The notes: generated from the letters alone by a model not told the origin. A stretch of DNA of 64,000 nt from Mucilaginibacter gracilis (GCF_003633615.1 NZ_RBKU01000001.1:3286001-3350000), one strand, 5' to 3'. Positions 52,892 to 61,843 are shown, numbered from the stretch's first letter. Numbers and translations: made by a program.

Positions 52892-53010
52892 CGTGGAATA
52901 TAAAGCCTTCGTCGGGACGTAGAGAATACAAAAACTGTAGAAACCAAAGCACGGGTTGCCGGAGCAAAAATTGCTCTGGTTGCCGACGTATTTAAGGTTT
53001 GCTTGTTCAT
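52885..53010 (-). CDS. Candidate arginine leader peptide (41 codons)
   Basis: The frame starts at ATG 53010 (MNKQTLNTSATRAIFAPATR) and ends at TGA 52885-52887. Near its end are three consecutive Arg codons, CGA CGA AGG (52906-52914), followed by CTT TAT ATT CCA CGG GTT stop. CGA and AGG look rare in the neighbouring genes. It lies 120 bp before the first gene of the arginine operon and is followed by two hairpins. A longer frame from 53082 exists, but the ATG at 53010 is more natural. Classic attenuation would stall the ribosome here when arginyl-tRNA is short. Confidence 0.45.
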   Translation of the reverse strand: MNKQTLNTSATRAIFAPATRALVSTVFVFSTSRRRLYIPRV

Positions 53011-53131
53011 TATATTAAAGTTTTTGTTAGCTTTAAAATTTAGTGCAAAATATGCTATAATTTTTTGATTATACAACACCAATCTAAAAAATGATATTCA
53101 GATAAACATTGCTAGTGTGTATCTAATTGCT

Positions 53132-53289
53132 ATGGAAGCAAACAAGCAAATTTTTTAAATAAAAAGCAGCAATTTGATGCTCAATTTTATGATGTGATTG
53201 CCAAAAAGTTTACTCCGTTGCCATCAATTTTTTTGGCTTCACTGGAAAAAAAAATACTGGTTTAAAAGTACGATGAAGTGCGTTTTTAG
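53132..53289 (+). pseudogene. Possible remnant of a small gene
   Basis: ATG 53132 gives MEANKQIF then a stop. One base further in frame, 53161-53262 reads KKQQFDAQFYDVIAKKFTPL..., and after another stop KYDEVRF. The continuity of sense suggests a decayed small gene with a frameshift and a nonsense mutation. The rest of 53083-53338 shows nothing. Confidence 0.3.
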
Positions 53290-53338
53290 CTTATACATTT
53301 AATTGCATAATCTAAAAAATTTATAGCGTGAAGGTGTG

Positions 53339-53391
53339 TCTCAAACGCAAAATGCCCGGAACTTAACGATCCGGGCATTTTGCGTTTGAGA
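53339..53391. terminator. Very stable 22-bp hairpin after gldN
   Basis: Perfect 22-base arms at 53339-53360 and 53370-53391 with a 9-base loop. On the plus strand it is followed by TTTTT; on the minus strand, the direction of gldN (stop at 53404), no T-run follows. It may act as a bidirectional terminator or mRNA-stabilising end. Confidence 0.75.
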
Positions 53392-53403
53392 TTTTTAATA
53401 TTT

Positions 53404-54507
53404 TTATTGCTTCACAGGCGTACCAGTGTTATTGTCATTAGTTGTTTTTTTAGGTTTGGTAGTTTTGGTTTTATCGGGTACCGAAACGGCAGTAATATCG
53501 GTGCGGTAGTTCCACATGTTTTTCTTGTAATCGGCCAGTTTCTTTTCTATACGGGCCGCTTCTTTTGCCTGGTCTTCAGGGGTTTTCATGTAGTCCTTAA
53601 TGCGGTTGCCTTTCGGGTTGGATTCCTCAACAATTACGCTGTTGAACTGGCGCTGCAGGAACATATCATCCATACTCACGTCAAACATATTGTGGTCCGG
53701 GTCTGATACGTCCATTTTGGCAAATACAATACGGCACTGGCTGTAGCGCAACCAGCATACCGGCTGTGTACCCACGGTATCGCCGTTTGATAGTTTCAGG
53801 GTAATTAGGGGTGCAATACCTACAATATGGGTTTCTACCTTGGCCCGTTGTTTATCGTAGTAAACATCTTCTTTAATGCGGTAACCTACCACTTTATCCG
53901 GACTGAAATCATTCAGTTGCTTTACGCTGCCTATCTTGTTACCATCCTTATCCAGTTGGTCAACCAGTGCGGTATCTACCAAATGGCCCATCAGCTGGTT
54001 ATACGTCATCGGGATGGTAAATGCATCACCTGTAGGGTTAATTTTGGTTACGGCAGTAGGGTCATAAGCTGTGATGATGTGATCTTTAACGCCCTGTAAA
54101 ATAGCTTCGATGAGGGTGGCGCCTGTGGTATTAAACTTGGCATTACGGGCATCTTTAAAGCTGATATCGCGTTTATACTGGTGGTAGTATTTGATGTTAT
54201 TGGGGCTTGGCTCAAATATTGGGAAGGGCCTGGCCTTGGTTAGCACAACGCTTTTCAAATACCCGTCTGCACTATCAGGCACCGATCTGATGGTGTCTAT
54301 CTTATTGTTTGCCGGCAAAACAACCACGGGGTTAACTGCAGCTTTTGCTGTAGTATCAACCGGTTTTGGTTTGGGTTTTGTTCTTACCGTGTGAATTGTT
54401 CTTTTAGCCGTGGTACGGGCCTTTGCTTTTTTCTTTTTGGTTTGGGCCATCAGGGTTAAGCTTGCCGCTAATGTAATAAACAAAACAATAATAAATTTCT
54501 TTTTCAT
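53404..54507 (-). CDS. gldN: GldN/PorN-like type IX secretion protein
   Basis: 367 residues from ATG 54507 with a signal peptide (KFIIVLFITLAASLTLMAQ). A Lys/Ala/Thr-rich linker precedes the GldN domain: FKDARNAKFNTTGATLIEAILQGVKDH, GYRIKEDVYYDKQRAKVETHIVGIAPL, MFDVSMDDMFLQRQFNSVIVEESN and DYMKTPEDQAKEAARIEKKLADYK. GldN joins GldK in the periplasmic ring of the type IX secretion system. It follows gldK directly by 45 bp; gldL and gldM, which normally lie between, are absent. Confidence 0.88.
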   Translation of the reverse strand: MKKKFIIVLFITLAASLTLMAQTKKKKAKARTTAKRTIHTVRTKPKPKPVDTTAKAAVNPVVVLPANNKIDTIRSVPDSADGYLKSVVLTKARPFPIFEPSPNNIKYYHQYKRDISFKDARNAKFNTTGATLIEAILQGVKDHIITAYDPTAVTKINPTGDAFTIPMTYNQLMGHLVDTALVDQLDKDGNKIGSVKQLNDFSPDKVVGYRIKEDVYYDKQRAKVETHIVGIAPLITLKLSNGDTVGTQPVCWLRYSQCRIVFAKMDVSDPDHNMFDVSMDDMFLQRQFNSVIVEESNPKGNRIKDYMKTPEDQAKEAARIEKKLADYKKNMWNYRTDITAVSVPDKTKTTKPKKTTNDNNTGTPVKQ

Positions 54508-54552
54508 ACTGGGTACGTTGCTGTTCCTATTCAATTTTACTTGCCTTTGTCA

Positions 54553-55941
54553 CTATTTTCCGCTTGCCTTTACTTTGGCGTTCTTGTCCTTTTTGGGAGC
54601 AAGGTATTTCCGGGTTCCTACCTGTTCGGTAATCAGATCCGGAGCTGCCATTGTACACCTGAAGCCGATGTAAGAGTGGGCCACATTCTGTACTTCGTAA
54701 TTACGGGTTGCCGTATTCAGGTCGGTTGCATTATCTTTCCATGATCCGCCTCTTACTACTTTACGTTTCATCACGTCGGCATCCTCATCTGTTGCATCCA
54801 GTAACAATACCGGGTCGCGGTCTTCAACAAATTCAAAAGCCGAAGGGCTGTAGGCATCAAGGGCCCACTCGGCTACGTTACCGGCCATGTTATACAGGCC
54901 GAACACGTTTGGCGCGTATGATTTTACCGGTACGGTTTGGATGGCTCCATCCCGGGTATAGTCACCTTCGCCCTGTTTAAAGTTGGCTATCGGTAATATC
55001 TTTTTTGTTTTCTTCTGGATGTATGACGGTACCACGTTCTGATCTTTGGACTGAACGTTGCCTGTTGCATTTTCCATGTTCTGCTCACCGCCCGATGCTG
55101 CATATTCCCACTGGGCCTCGGTAGGCAAACTGAACGAAAGGCCCAGTTCTACCAAACTCCTGTCCAGGGTGCTGGCACTGATGATATTTCTCCAGCCGGT
55201 ATAGGCACGGGCCTGTTTCCAGGTTACGCCAACAACGGGGTAATTATCAAAGCCTTTCAACTGGAAATAGTTATTCACCAGAAAGTCTGACTGTGAATTC
55301 GGGAAATCTTCCTGCCAAACGTTATTATCGGGCATTATCTTGATGGTATCGGTTACTGATTTGCCTGCATTGGGCCCGCCTGCCTGCACATGTGTAAAAG
55401 CAAATTTGAGCATATCCTTGTTCAGCGTTTTCCTTCCGTTAACCATAGATACCAGGCCGGGGAATTTTTCGCTGTGCGACTGCCAGAACGGAACCTTACC
55501 ATTGATATCGATATTGCGCCAGTTAATCATCCGGGCAACCGAATCGGCCTTAGCACCCTTGGCGCTGGCGGTTTTGCTTTTCAGCTTGGCGTTATAAAAG
55601 AATTTAGGGTCGTTTTTCAGATAGGTGGTCACAGCAACAGAATCGGCAACCCAATCCACAAATTTGCGGTATTGTTTGTTGCTTACTTCGGTCATATCCA
55701 TAAAAAAGGAACTTAAGCTCACCCGGCGCGTGCTGGTATCGGCGTTTATAGAATCTTTTATGGTGCTGCTTTCGTATATGGTACCTGCCGGAATATAGAT
55801 CATACCCGGAGGGGCGGTAAGGGTTTTACCCGTGTACGGCCTTACATCAGTTGGTACCTCATATATGATTTTTGACGTTTTACACGCACAAAACAATGCC
55901 GATCCAAGAATAATGGCTATCTTTCTATAATTTGCACTCAT
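54553..55941 (-). CDS. gldK: GldK/PorK-like lipoprotein with FGE-sulfatase fold
   Basis: 462 residues, lipoprotein signal with Cys20 (LGSALFCAC). The formylglycine-generating-enzyme fold covers about 45-440: APPGMIYIPAGTIYESS, FFMDMTEVSNKQYRKFVDW, VVGVTWKQARAYTGWRN, LPTEAQWEYAASGG, NMAGNVAEWALDAY and VVRGGSWKDNATD, ending GFRCTM. These are the GldK landmarks; GldK lacks enzyme activity and builds the outer-membrane ring of the type IX secretion system with GldN, whose gene follows. First gene of the pair; an outer-membrane barrel gene is 60 bp upstream. Confidence 0.88.
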   Translation of the reverse strand: MSANYRKIAIILGSALFCACKTSKIIYEVPTDVRPYTGKTLTAPPGMIYIPAGTIYESSTIKDSINADTSTRRVSLSSFFMDMTEVSNKQYRKFVDWVADSVAVTTYLKNDPKFFYNAKLKSKTASAKGAKADSVARMINWRNIDINGKVPFWQSHSEKFPGLVSMVNGRKTLNKDMLKFAFTHVQAGGPNAGKSVTDTIKIMPDNNVWQEDFPNSQSDFLVNNYFQLKGFDNYPVVGVTWKQARAYTGWRNIISASTLDRSLVELGLSFSLPTEAQWEYAASGGEQNMENATGNVQSKDQNVVPSYIQKKTKKILPIANFKQGEGDYTRDGAIQTVPVKSYAPNVFGLYNMAGNVAEWALDAYSPSAFEFVEDRDPVLLLDATDEDADVMKRKVVRGGSWKDNATDLNTATRNYEVQNVAHSYIGFRCTMAAPDLITEQVGTRKYLAPKKDKNAKVKASGK

Positions 55942-56001
55942 CTTTTATATTTGAATAATTAAATGGCTGTATCAACAAAACTACGCTCAGGAATTTTGTT
56001 A

Positions 56002-56739
56002 TTAGAATTTATATTTTAAAGTTAATGATATCAGGGAATAACCGGTATAATCATGCTTGGTATATTGATCGGCCGGTCCGATTCCGTCAAGGTATTGATC
56101 CCGTGAATAATTGAACTGGTAGTTGGGGTTCAGCTCCAGCTTGTCTGCGCCGAGTATGCCGGGTAAATTAATATTGGTGCCGATGTTGATCGGTATAACG
56201 AAACAGGTTTTGTCCATTTGGGGGGTACTATAGCTTCCCTTGTTAGTTGAAAGCCTGTAATCGCCCAATGAAATGTGCGTCATCACTACACCTCCGCCAA
56301 CTCCAAGATATATCTTTTTTATCACATCCTGCAAAGCGGTAGAAGTAGGGTAATCTTTAATGGCACCTACGCTAACGCGCACGCCCAAACTCACTGACGA
56401 ATAATTATCGAGCGAAAAAGGAAAATATTGCCGGTTTGGCACCACATCCTGGCCCAGTAACTGACCCATTTGCCCTTCAACGCCAACGCTGATATATTGG
56501 GTAAAGTCGTAATCAACTTTAACCAGGCCTACGCCGCTTAAAGGATTGTCGCGGTAGTGGGCGTTTAAGATAGATACGCCGCCACCGATACCTATAGACA
56601 AGCCTCTTTTATGCTGGCCGTAATAATAGTCGACCTGGCTGTAGCCCCTATGCGGACAAAGAATACTTGCCAGCATAACTACCATAAATGAAAATAAGTA
56701 TGTTTTATTTTTAAAAAGTAGATAAGTTTTAAATTTCAT
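56002..56739 (-). CDS. Outer-membrane beta-barrel protein
   Basis: 245 residues from ATG 56739. Signal peptide around TYLFSFMVVMLASILCPHRGYSQ. The mature part shows alternating strands (GLSIGIGGGVSIL, SVSLGVRVSVGAI, KIYLGVGGGVVMTHIS, YSLISLTLKYKF) and ends in the aromatic KYKF typical of barrels. About 8-10 strands are likely. It precedes gldK on the same strand, and could be a PorP/T9SS-associated barrel, but its length is shorter than PorP. Confidence 0.75.
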   Translation of the reverse strand: MKFKTYLLFKNKTYLFSFMVVMLASILCPHRGYSQVDYYYGQHKRGLSIGIGGGVSILNAHYRDNPLSGVGLVKVDYDFTQYISVGVEGQMGQLLGQDVVPNRQYFPFSLDNYSSVSLGVRVSVGAIKDYPTSTALQDVIKKIYLGVGGGVVMTHISLGDYRLSTNKGSYSTPQMDKTCFVIPINIGTNINLPGILGADKLELNPNYQFNYSRDQYLDGIGPADQYTKHDYTGYSLISLTLKYKF

Positions 56740-57017
56740 AGACTGCAATTTTCGTTTCGTAAAAATATCAAAAGAAATCGTTAAAACAAACAAATTAGGC
56801 ATTTAACAATCAGGATAAAATTTTTTCGTGGTGTTTTTCGCTAAAAAGTTAATGAAAATGGTATTTGTATATAAATATTGTATTTTGATTCCTGTTGATT
56901 TTGGCTTATTGTGTAGTTAACTAATAATTAATTATATGTATTTTTTGTTTGCCTGTCAATTGAAATGTACATTCGCTAGGTTTAATCCACTTAGTGATTT
57001 AATTGTTAAAGTATAAT

Positions 57018-57993
57018 ACCCGTAGTGCATTATAAAGAAAGTTGTTCATTTCGCCAATAAATGGTATATTGTATTGACTGACAATCAATTACAAACATGA
57101 ACAACTTGATTCAAAATTACACTTTTATTTTAGAAGAGTTTAGGAAACTGTCAATAAAAGAGGACTTTTATTACAAACCAGTAAGGCCAAGACTGTCTGA
57201 TTTAGAGTTAATTACGTTAAATTTGACCGCTGAATATTGTGGAATAGATTCTGAATATCAGTTATTTAGAAACCTGAAAGGTACCCCGCTTGATATCTTG
57301 ATCGAACGAAGTGTTTACAATAAGAGAAAAAGAAAATTGTTCCCGCACATAAATGAGGTGAGAAAAAAGCTTGTTCAGAAACTGAACGCTGTCCAGGACT
57401 GTTTCATTGTCGATTCAATGCCTTTAGAGGTATGTAAAAATGCCCGTGCAGCAAGAAGTAAAATCTGCAAAGAACAGGAATACGCTTTTCCAAACCATGG
57501 TTTTTGTGCTGCGCAAAGTTCGAGGTATTATGGATACAAACTGCATGCAGTTTGTTCAGTAGATGGTGTTTTTGAGAACTTTGACCTAAGCCCTGCTTCC
57601 GTACATGACATACATTACCTGAAAGATATACAACAACAAATGACTGATTGCGTGCTACTTGGAGACAAAGGCTATTTGTCCGCAGAGGTACAGGTCAATC
57701 TTTTTGAATCTGTAAACATTAGATTGGAAACCCCGATGAGAAACAATCAAAAGAAATTCAAACCGTATCCATACCTATTCAAAAAATCAAGGAAAAGGAT
57801 TGAAACGCTATTTTCGCAACTGTGCGATCAGTTTATGATCAGAAGAAATTATGCCAAAACTTTTGAGGGGTTTAAGACAAGGACGTTAAGTAAAATAACT
57901 GCCCTGACCACCATTCAATACCTCAACAAATTTATCTTTAAAAGGAACATGAATCACATTAAAATAAATTTAGTCTGATAATGCACTACGGGT
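57018..57993 (+). mobile_element. Second IS982-type insertion sequence
   Basis: 16-bp perfect terminal repeats ACCCGTAGTGCATTAT at 57018-57033 and its complement at 57978-57993, with the 8-bp target duplication AGTATAAT at 57010-57017 and 57994-58001. It lies in the intergenic region between the barrel gene and the desaturase gene and breaks no reading frame. Confidence 0.9.
57097..57978 (+). CDS. IS982-family DDE transposase
   Basis: 293 residues. N-terminal helical region with PRLSDLELITLNLTAEY, catalytic Asp in FIVDSMPLEVCKNARA, second Asp in LLGDKGYLSAEV and Glu in SRKRIETLFSQL. RYYGYKLHAVCSVDGVFE is the strand region shared by IS982 transposases. Complete. Only family-level similarity to the other IS982 transposase in the window, so the two elements arrived separately. 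Confidence 0.9.
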   Translation: MNNLIQNYTFILEEFRKLSIKEDFYYKPVRPRLSDLELITLNLTAEYCGIDSEYQLFRNLKGTPLDILIERSVYNKRKRKLFPHINEVRKKLVQKLNAVQDCFIVDSMPLEVCKNARAARSKICKEQEYAFPNHGFCAAQSSRYYGYKLHAVCSVDGVFENFDLSPASVHDIHYLKDIQQQMTDCVLLGDKGYLSAEVQVNLFESVNIRLETPMRNNQKKFKPYPYLFKKSRKRIETLFSQLCDQFMIRRNYAKTFEGFKTRTLSKITALTTIQYLNKFIFKRNMNHIKINLV

Positions 57994-58200
57994 AGTATAA
58001 TATAATTATCAATTATTTCACTTTTTCAATCTATCGAAGAAAATTACACTAATTATTTTTTTTTTATCAAAACTGTTGCTCATAAAGCATAAAAACTAAA
58101 GTGTGTCGTTATAATAGAATAACATTTATACATTAGCAACTTAGTAATTTAAGTTACATTGCTTACCCCAATTATTTAGCCTTTAATTAAAAAACTCAAA

Positions 58201-59247
58201 ATGGCATTTTTAGATCATGCCCTGGAACCGCCTTCTTACGGTTGGCAGGACAACGAGGGAAACCTCATCAAACCTTCTCCAAATCAACTCTGGAAAGAGT
58301 TTTTTTTTCGTTTAAATGTATTTAAAGATCGTAAAAACTGGCTTGGCTTTTTTAGTTGGCTAAAGGTATTGTGCCTCGTTCCATTTTTTTTATTGTTTGT
58401 ATTTAAATTCTTTAGCCTCTGGATGTTGCTGATTGCATTTTTATATAGCATGATTATAATGGGGACGCATGGCACTATTTGGTATCATAGATATTGTACA
58501 CACAGAGCATACCAGTTTAAAAATAAATTTTGGCGTTTTTTCACTCAAAATTTAACGCTAAAGATTATTCCGGAAGAAATTTATGTTGTGTCGCACCATG
58601 TTCACCATGCAAAATCCGATAAGCCTGGTGATCCCTACAATGCCTTCGGTGGGTTTCTTTATTGTTTCTTGGCAGATGTTAACCATCAACCCATATCAAA
58701 AAGCCTGTCCTCTGAAGATTACGACCGTGCTGTACTGTTGATGAAACATACCGGGCTGAAAACCAATTGTTACAGTCAATACCAAAAATGGGGTTCATTG
58801 GCACACCCGGGTTTGGCTATTGTTTATTGGATTATTAATTGGGGCTTTTGGTATGGTATTTTCTTTTTGCTTGGAGGCCACGCTTTAGCATGCACTATTT
58901 TTGGAGCAGCGGGTTTTTGGGCCGTTGGTGTGCGTACTTTTAATTATGAAGGGCATGGCAAAGGCGAAGATAAGCGCCGGGATGGGGTAGATTATAATCG
59001 TAAGGATATGTCTATTAATCAGCTCTGGCCTGGTTTCGTGGCGGGGGAGTGGCATAACAATCATCATCTTTATCCTAAGAGCGCGCGTACCGGTTTTATG
59101 CCTTATCAGGTTGATTTTGCCTGGTGTTATATCAAATTTTTAAACATGATAGGGGGGGTAAGCTTTTATCGCGATAGTAAAAAGCAATTTTTGGAGCAAT
59201 ACCACCAACCCTACATGAAAAATAAAGAGGCAGTTACAAATTCTTGA
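58201..59247 (+). CDS. Fatty acid desaturase (acyl-CoA/acyl-lipid delta-9 type)
   Basis: 348 residues, inner membrane. The three histidine boxes are complete: HRYCTHR, HHVHH (VVSHHVHHAKSD) and HNNHH (GEWHNNHHLYP). Four membrane helices in two pairs separate boxes 1 and 3 as usual. Introduces a double bond using a di-iron centre; needed for membrane fluidity. The upstream 199 bp is AT-rich and holds no gene. Confidence 0.9.
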   Translation: MAFLDHALEPPSYGWQDNEGNLIKPSPNQLWKEFFFRLNVFKDRKNWLGFFSWLKVLCLVPFFLLFVFKFFSLWMLLIAFLYSMIIMGTHGTIWYHRYCTHRAYQFKNKFWRFFTQNLTLKIIPEEIYVVSHHVHHAKSDKPGDPYNAFGGFLYCFLADVNHQPISKSLSSEDYDRAVLLMKHTGLKTNCYSQYQKWGSLAHPGLAIVYWIINWGFWYGIFFLLGGHALACTIFGAAGFWAVGVRTFNYEGHGKGEDKRRDGVDYNRKDMSINQLWPGFVAGEWHNNHHLYPKSARTGFMPYQVDFAWCYIKFLNMIGGVSFYRDSKKQFLEQYHQPYMKNKEAVTNS

Positions 59248-59426
59248 TAGGGGATTTCTGTGCTAAAAGAATTCAATTCGTTTTTGCGGCACTTATTTTG
59301 GATCAAAGATTTAAAAGTTGTAGAAGATGCTTTTTTTATTGTTGTATGCAATAGGTTGATTATCAGTTTTATTGAGTTGGTAATTAAAGATTTTTTAAAT
59401 TGTGTTGTAAATTATTTCAAATACTA

Positions 59427-59457
59427 TTTGCTAAAGCACTTTAAAATGCTACCTTTG
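59427..59457 (+). promoter_or_regulatory. Consensus promoter of tRNA-Pro
   Basis: TTTG at 59427-59430, exactly 19 bases, then TACCTTTG at 59450-59457: a full match to the Bacteroidota -33/-7 consensus. The tRNA starts 20 bases downstream. This is the best promoter in the window and supports the phylum assignment. Confidence 0.85.
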
Positions 59458-59476
59458 CAATCCCAAACGGAACAAA

Positions 59477-59550
59477 CGGGATGTAGCGTAGCCCGGTATC
59501 GCGCCACATTTGGGATGTGGAGGCCGCAGGTTCGAATCCTGCCATCCCGA
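59477..59550 (+). tRNA. tRNA-Pro (anticodon TGG)
   Basis: Acceptor CGGGATG/CATCCCG, anticodon stem CCACA/TGTGG with loop TTTGGGA and anticodon TGG at 59511-59513, T-arm GCAGGTTCGAATCCTGC. The 3' CCA is not encoded. Its 3' end is the likely attachment site of the integrative element that follows, as tRNA 3' ends are favoured by tyrosine recombinases. Confidence 0.94.
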
Positions 59551-59574
59551 CTAAAGCGATACCAATCAGTATCA

Positions 59575-59612
59575 AAAAGCCTTTAAATCTATGATTTAGA
59601 GGCTTTTTTGTT
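59575..59612 (+). terminator. Terminator of tRNA-Pro
   Basis: Fifteen-base arms AAAAGCCTTTAAATC (59575-59589) and GATTTAGAGGCTTTT (59593-59607) pair with one mismatch and are followed by T. Confidence 0.8.
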
Positions 59613-59859
59613 TTATTTCAGCCCAATTCATTCAAGTTATATCAAGGAAAATGTGCCCTATTCGGTGCCCCAAATTTATCATTTATATTTGGGCACAGAT
59701 AGCGCATTAAGTAACTGATAGTCAATTTGTTATTTGATTTATTTTGATTGGTTTTATTGCCCTTTGCAGTGCCCTTAATTCATGGGGCAATTCGCCCAAC
59801 TGCCAAAGCATATTAAAACCTGTCAATCTGAAGCTATTGCAAAATAAAAATTGACGAAT

Positions 59860-61098
59860 ATGAAAACACAAAACAACACCTTTGGCGTGATCTTCTACTT
59901 AAGAAAGTATAAGGCGACCAATGACGGAAAAGCACCTATTTATGCAAGAATTACGGTTAATGGTCATCGTACCGATGTATCAGTAAAACGTTCGATTGAT
60001 CCTGCAAACTGGAATGCCAATAAAGGTATGGCAAAAGGCAGCAAGGAAGAAGTGGTGAAATTAAATAACTTTTTGGAGCAGTATCGGTCAGGTATTGTAG
60101 AAAGCTATCAGAATTTGCTGCTACAAAAAAAGCTCATTACTTCCGAATTAGTAAAGGATAAATTTACTGGTGAAGACCAGGCAGAATTTACCGTTTGTAA
60201 ACTTATTGAGTACCACAATACAGAACAAATCCAAGTGTTGGAGCCGGGGACGATGAAGAATTACTATACAACGCAAAAGTATATTCAGGAATTTATCATT
60301 GAGCGCTTCGGGACGAAAGACAAATACCTTTCTGAACTCACCTACAAATTCATTACGGACTTTGAGTATTACCTGCGTAACAGGACACCTGACAAGGGGC
60401 AGAAGCCATTAAATAATAACGGGCTTATGAAACACATCGAAAGATTTTGCAAGATGGTAAATCTTGCTGTCAGGTTAGAGTGGATAGACCGCAACCCGTT
60501 TCACGCATACCAATTAAAGTTCGATAAAGTTGAACGGGAGTTTTTAACTAAAGATGAACTGGCAAGAATTGAAAACAAACATTTTAATATCGTAAGGTTG
60601 CAGGTTGTCAAAGACCTGTTTATTTTCAGTTGCTACACTGGGCTTGCTTATATAGATGTTTTTAATTTAACCCCGGCCAACCTGGTTGAAAAATCCGCAA
60701 ATAATATTTGGATTATGACTAACAGGCAAAAGACCAATGAGCCGGTTAAAGTCCCGCTATTGCCAAAAGCTTTAGAAATTGTCGAAAAGTACAAAGGCCA
60801 TCCCCAGGCATTGGCCGAGGGAAAAGTATTGCCAACATTAAGCAATCAGAAACTAAACAGCTATTTAAAGGAAATTGCTGATATGTGCGATATAACTAAA
60901 CCATTAACCTTTCATATCGCCCGGCATACTTTCGCCACTACAGTAACATTAACCAACGGCGTGCCGATAGAAACGGTAAGCAAACTTTTAGGCCACTCCA
61001 AACTGACCACCACGCAGATATACGCTAAGGTGATCGAAAGTAAGTTAGGCGATGATATGGCCCGACTAAGTGAGCGTTTAGGGCATAACAGATTTTAG
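59860..61098 (+). CDS. int: Tyrosine recombinase / integrase
   Basis: 412 residues from ATG 59860 (MKTQNNTFGV). N-terminal arm-binding domain (about 1-95), SAM-like core-binding domain (about 110-215) and catalytic domain (225-405). Catalytic residues seen: K292 region (TNRQKTNEPVKVP), H352-x2-R355 (FHIARHTFAT), H379 (LLGHSKLTTT) and nucleophile Y388 (QIYAKV). The first Arg of the usual box II is missing: the motif reads TGLAYIDV with Ala263, as in IntDOT-type integrases of this phylum. It should integrate the element at tRNA-Pro. A hairpin over its stop codon follows. Confidence 0.92.
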   Translation: MKTQNNTFGVIFYLRKYKATNDGKAPIYARITVNGHRTDVSVKRSIDPANWNANKGMAKGSKEEVVKLNNFLEQYRSGIVESYQNLLLQKKLITSELVKDKFTGEDQAEFTVCKLIEYHNTEQIQVLEPGTMKNYYTTQKYIQEFIIERFGTKDKYLSELTYKFITDFEYYLRNRTPDKGQKPLNNNGLMKHIERFCKMVNLAVRLEWIDRNPFHAYQLKFDKVEREFLTKDELARIENKHFNIVRLQVVKDLFIFSCYTGLAYIDVFNLTPANLVEKSANNIWIMTNRQKTNEPVKVPLLPKALEIVEKYKGHPQALAEGKVLPTLSNQKLNSYLKEIADMCDITKPLTFHIARHTFATTVTLTNGVPIETVSKLLGHSKLTTTQIYAKVIESKLGDDMARLSERLGHNRF

Positions 61099-61121
61099 CC
61101 CCATATTTCTGGTATGGGGCT
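61097..61121 (+). terminator. Hairpin at the integrase stop
   Basis: Arms AGCCCCATA (61097-61105) and TATGGGGCT (61113-61121) pair exactly around a 7-base loop and begin within the integrase TAG stop codon. Only a short T-run follows. Confidence 0.55.
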
Positions 61122-61197
61122 ACTTTCGATTATATTTGCTAAATACCCTGCCTGATAGTTTAGTCTTGCATAGGCAGTTGTCATAATTTTTCTAATA

Positions 61198-61746
61198 ATG
61201 GGCAGACCAAAACGTAAACGTATAACAAAAGAACTGATAGGTGAAATCGTAGTAGATGAATTAGCCTTTTCAGAAAACATAGGTTCAAAAAATGCAAGGA
61301 AGATCGGTGAGAAATCCGAGCAGTTACACATTGAGATTTGGTTTGATAAGCATTACTTAAACCGCGTTCAGTTTGGCAGCGATGATGGTGAAAAGCGAGA
61401 GGGTATAGATGAAGAAACCATTAAAGAGTTGGTAAAACATTCGATTAGTCATTTGATAAACTATGCTTTTAAGGTGAAAAACTTTGCCTTTGTTAATTCT
61501 ACAAACCCGGCCAGCCATTCACTACGTGTTGTTTTACAGAAAGATACAGCCGATGGGTTACTCAATGTTGCCGTTGGTTTTTACGAACGTAAGATAGGTA
61601 AATATGAAGTTACCGTGTTTACCGCTATGGTAACAGATACATTTAGAATAAGCGATGGTCAATATGTGATATTAATAGATGGTGACGAATCGAGCTTGAA
61701 GAAAATGGATAATAGACGGTTAATCGAGATCACGACAAATCCCTAA
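61198..61746 (+). CDS. Hypothetical protein of the integrative element
   Basis: 182 residues with no signal or membrane helix. A basic N-terminus (MGRPKRKRITKELIGE) that could bind DNA leads into a mixed alpha/beta region; GFYERKIGKYEVTVFTAMVTD and DGQYVILIDGDES are distinctive but I do not recognise the family. It stands between integrase and a possible small RNA. Accessory cargo or regulation is possible. Confidence 0.65.
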   Translation: MGRPKRKRITKELIGEIVVDELAFSENIGSKNARKIGEKSEQLHIEIWFDKHYLNRVQFGSDDGEKREGIDEETIKELVKHSISHLINYAFKVKNFAFVNSTNPASHSLRVVLQKDTADGLLNVAVGFYERKIGKYEVTVFTAMVTDTFRISDGQYVILIDGDESSLKKMDNRRLIEITTNP

Positions 61747-61816
61747 AACCTTTTATTACCGTTTCCGTTAACACAGTACACATTATAATTGAATTTTTTA
61801 TTTGCAAAAATCAATG

Positions 61817-61843
61817 TTTGCATACAAAAAATCTTTATATTTG
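61817..61843 (+). promoter_or_regulatory. Candidate promoter for a small RNA
   Basis: TTTG at 61817-61820 and an exact -7 match TATATTTG at 61836-61843, but with 15 bases between instead of the usual 19. No open frame starts behind it before a terminator. Confidence 0.45.

Noticed and set aside
16508..57993. The two IS982 elements as the ends of a composite transposon
   Set aside because: Their terminal repeats, transposases and target duplications differ, and each has its own duplication, so they inserted independently.
59260..59586. 108-codon frame over tRNA-Pro
   Set aside because: It overlaps the tRNA and its consensus promoter, so it is chance.
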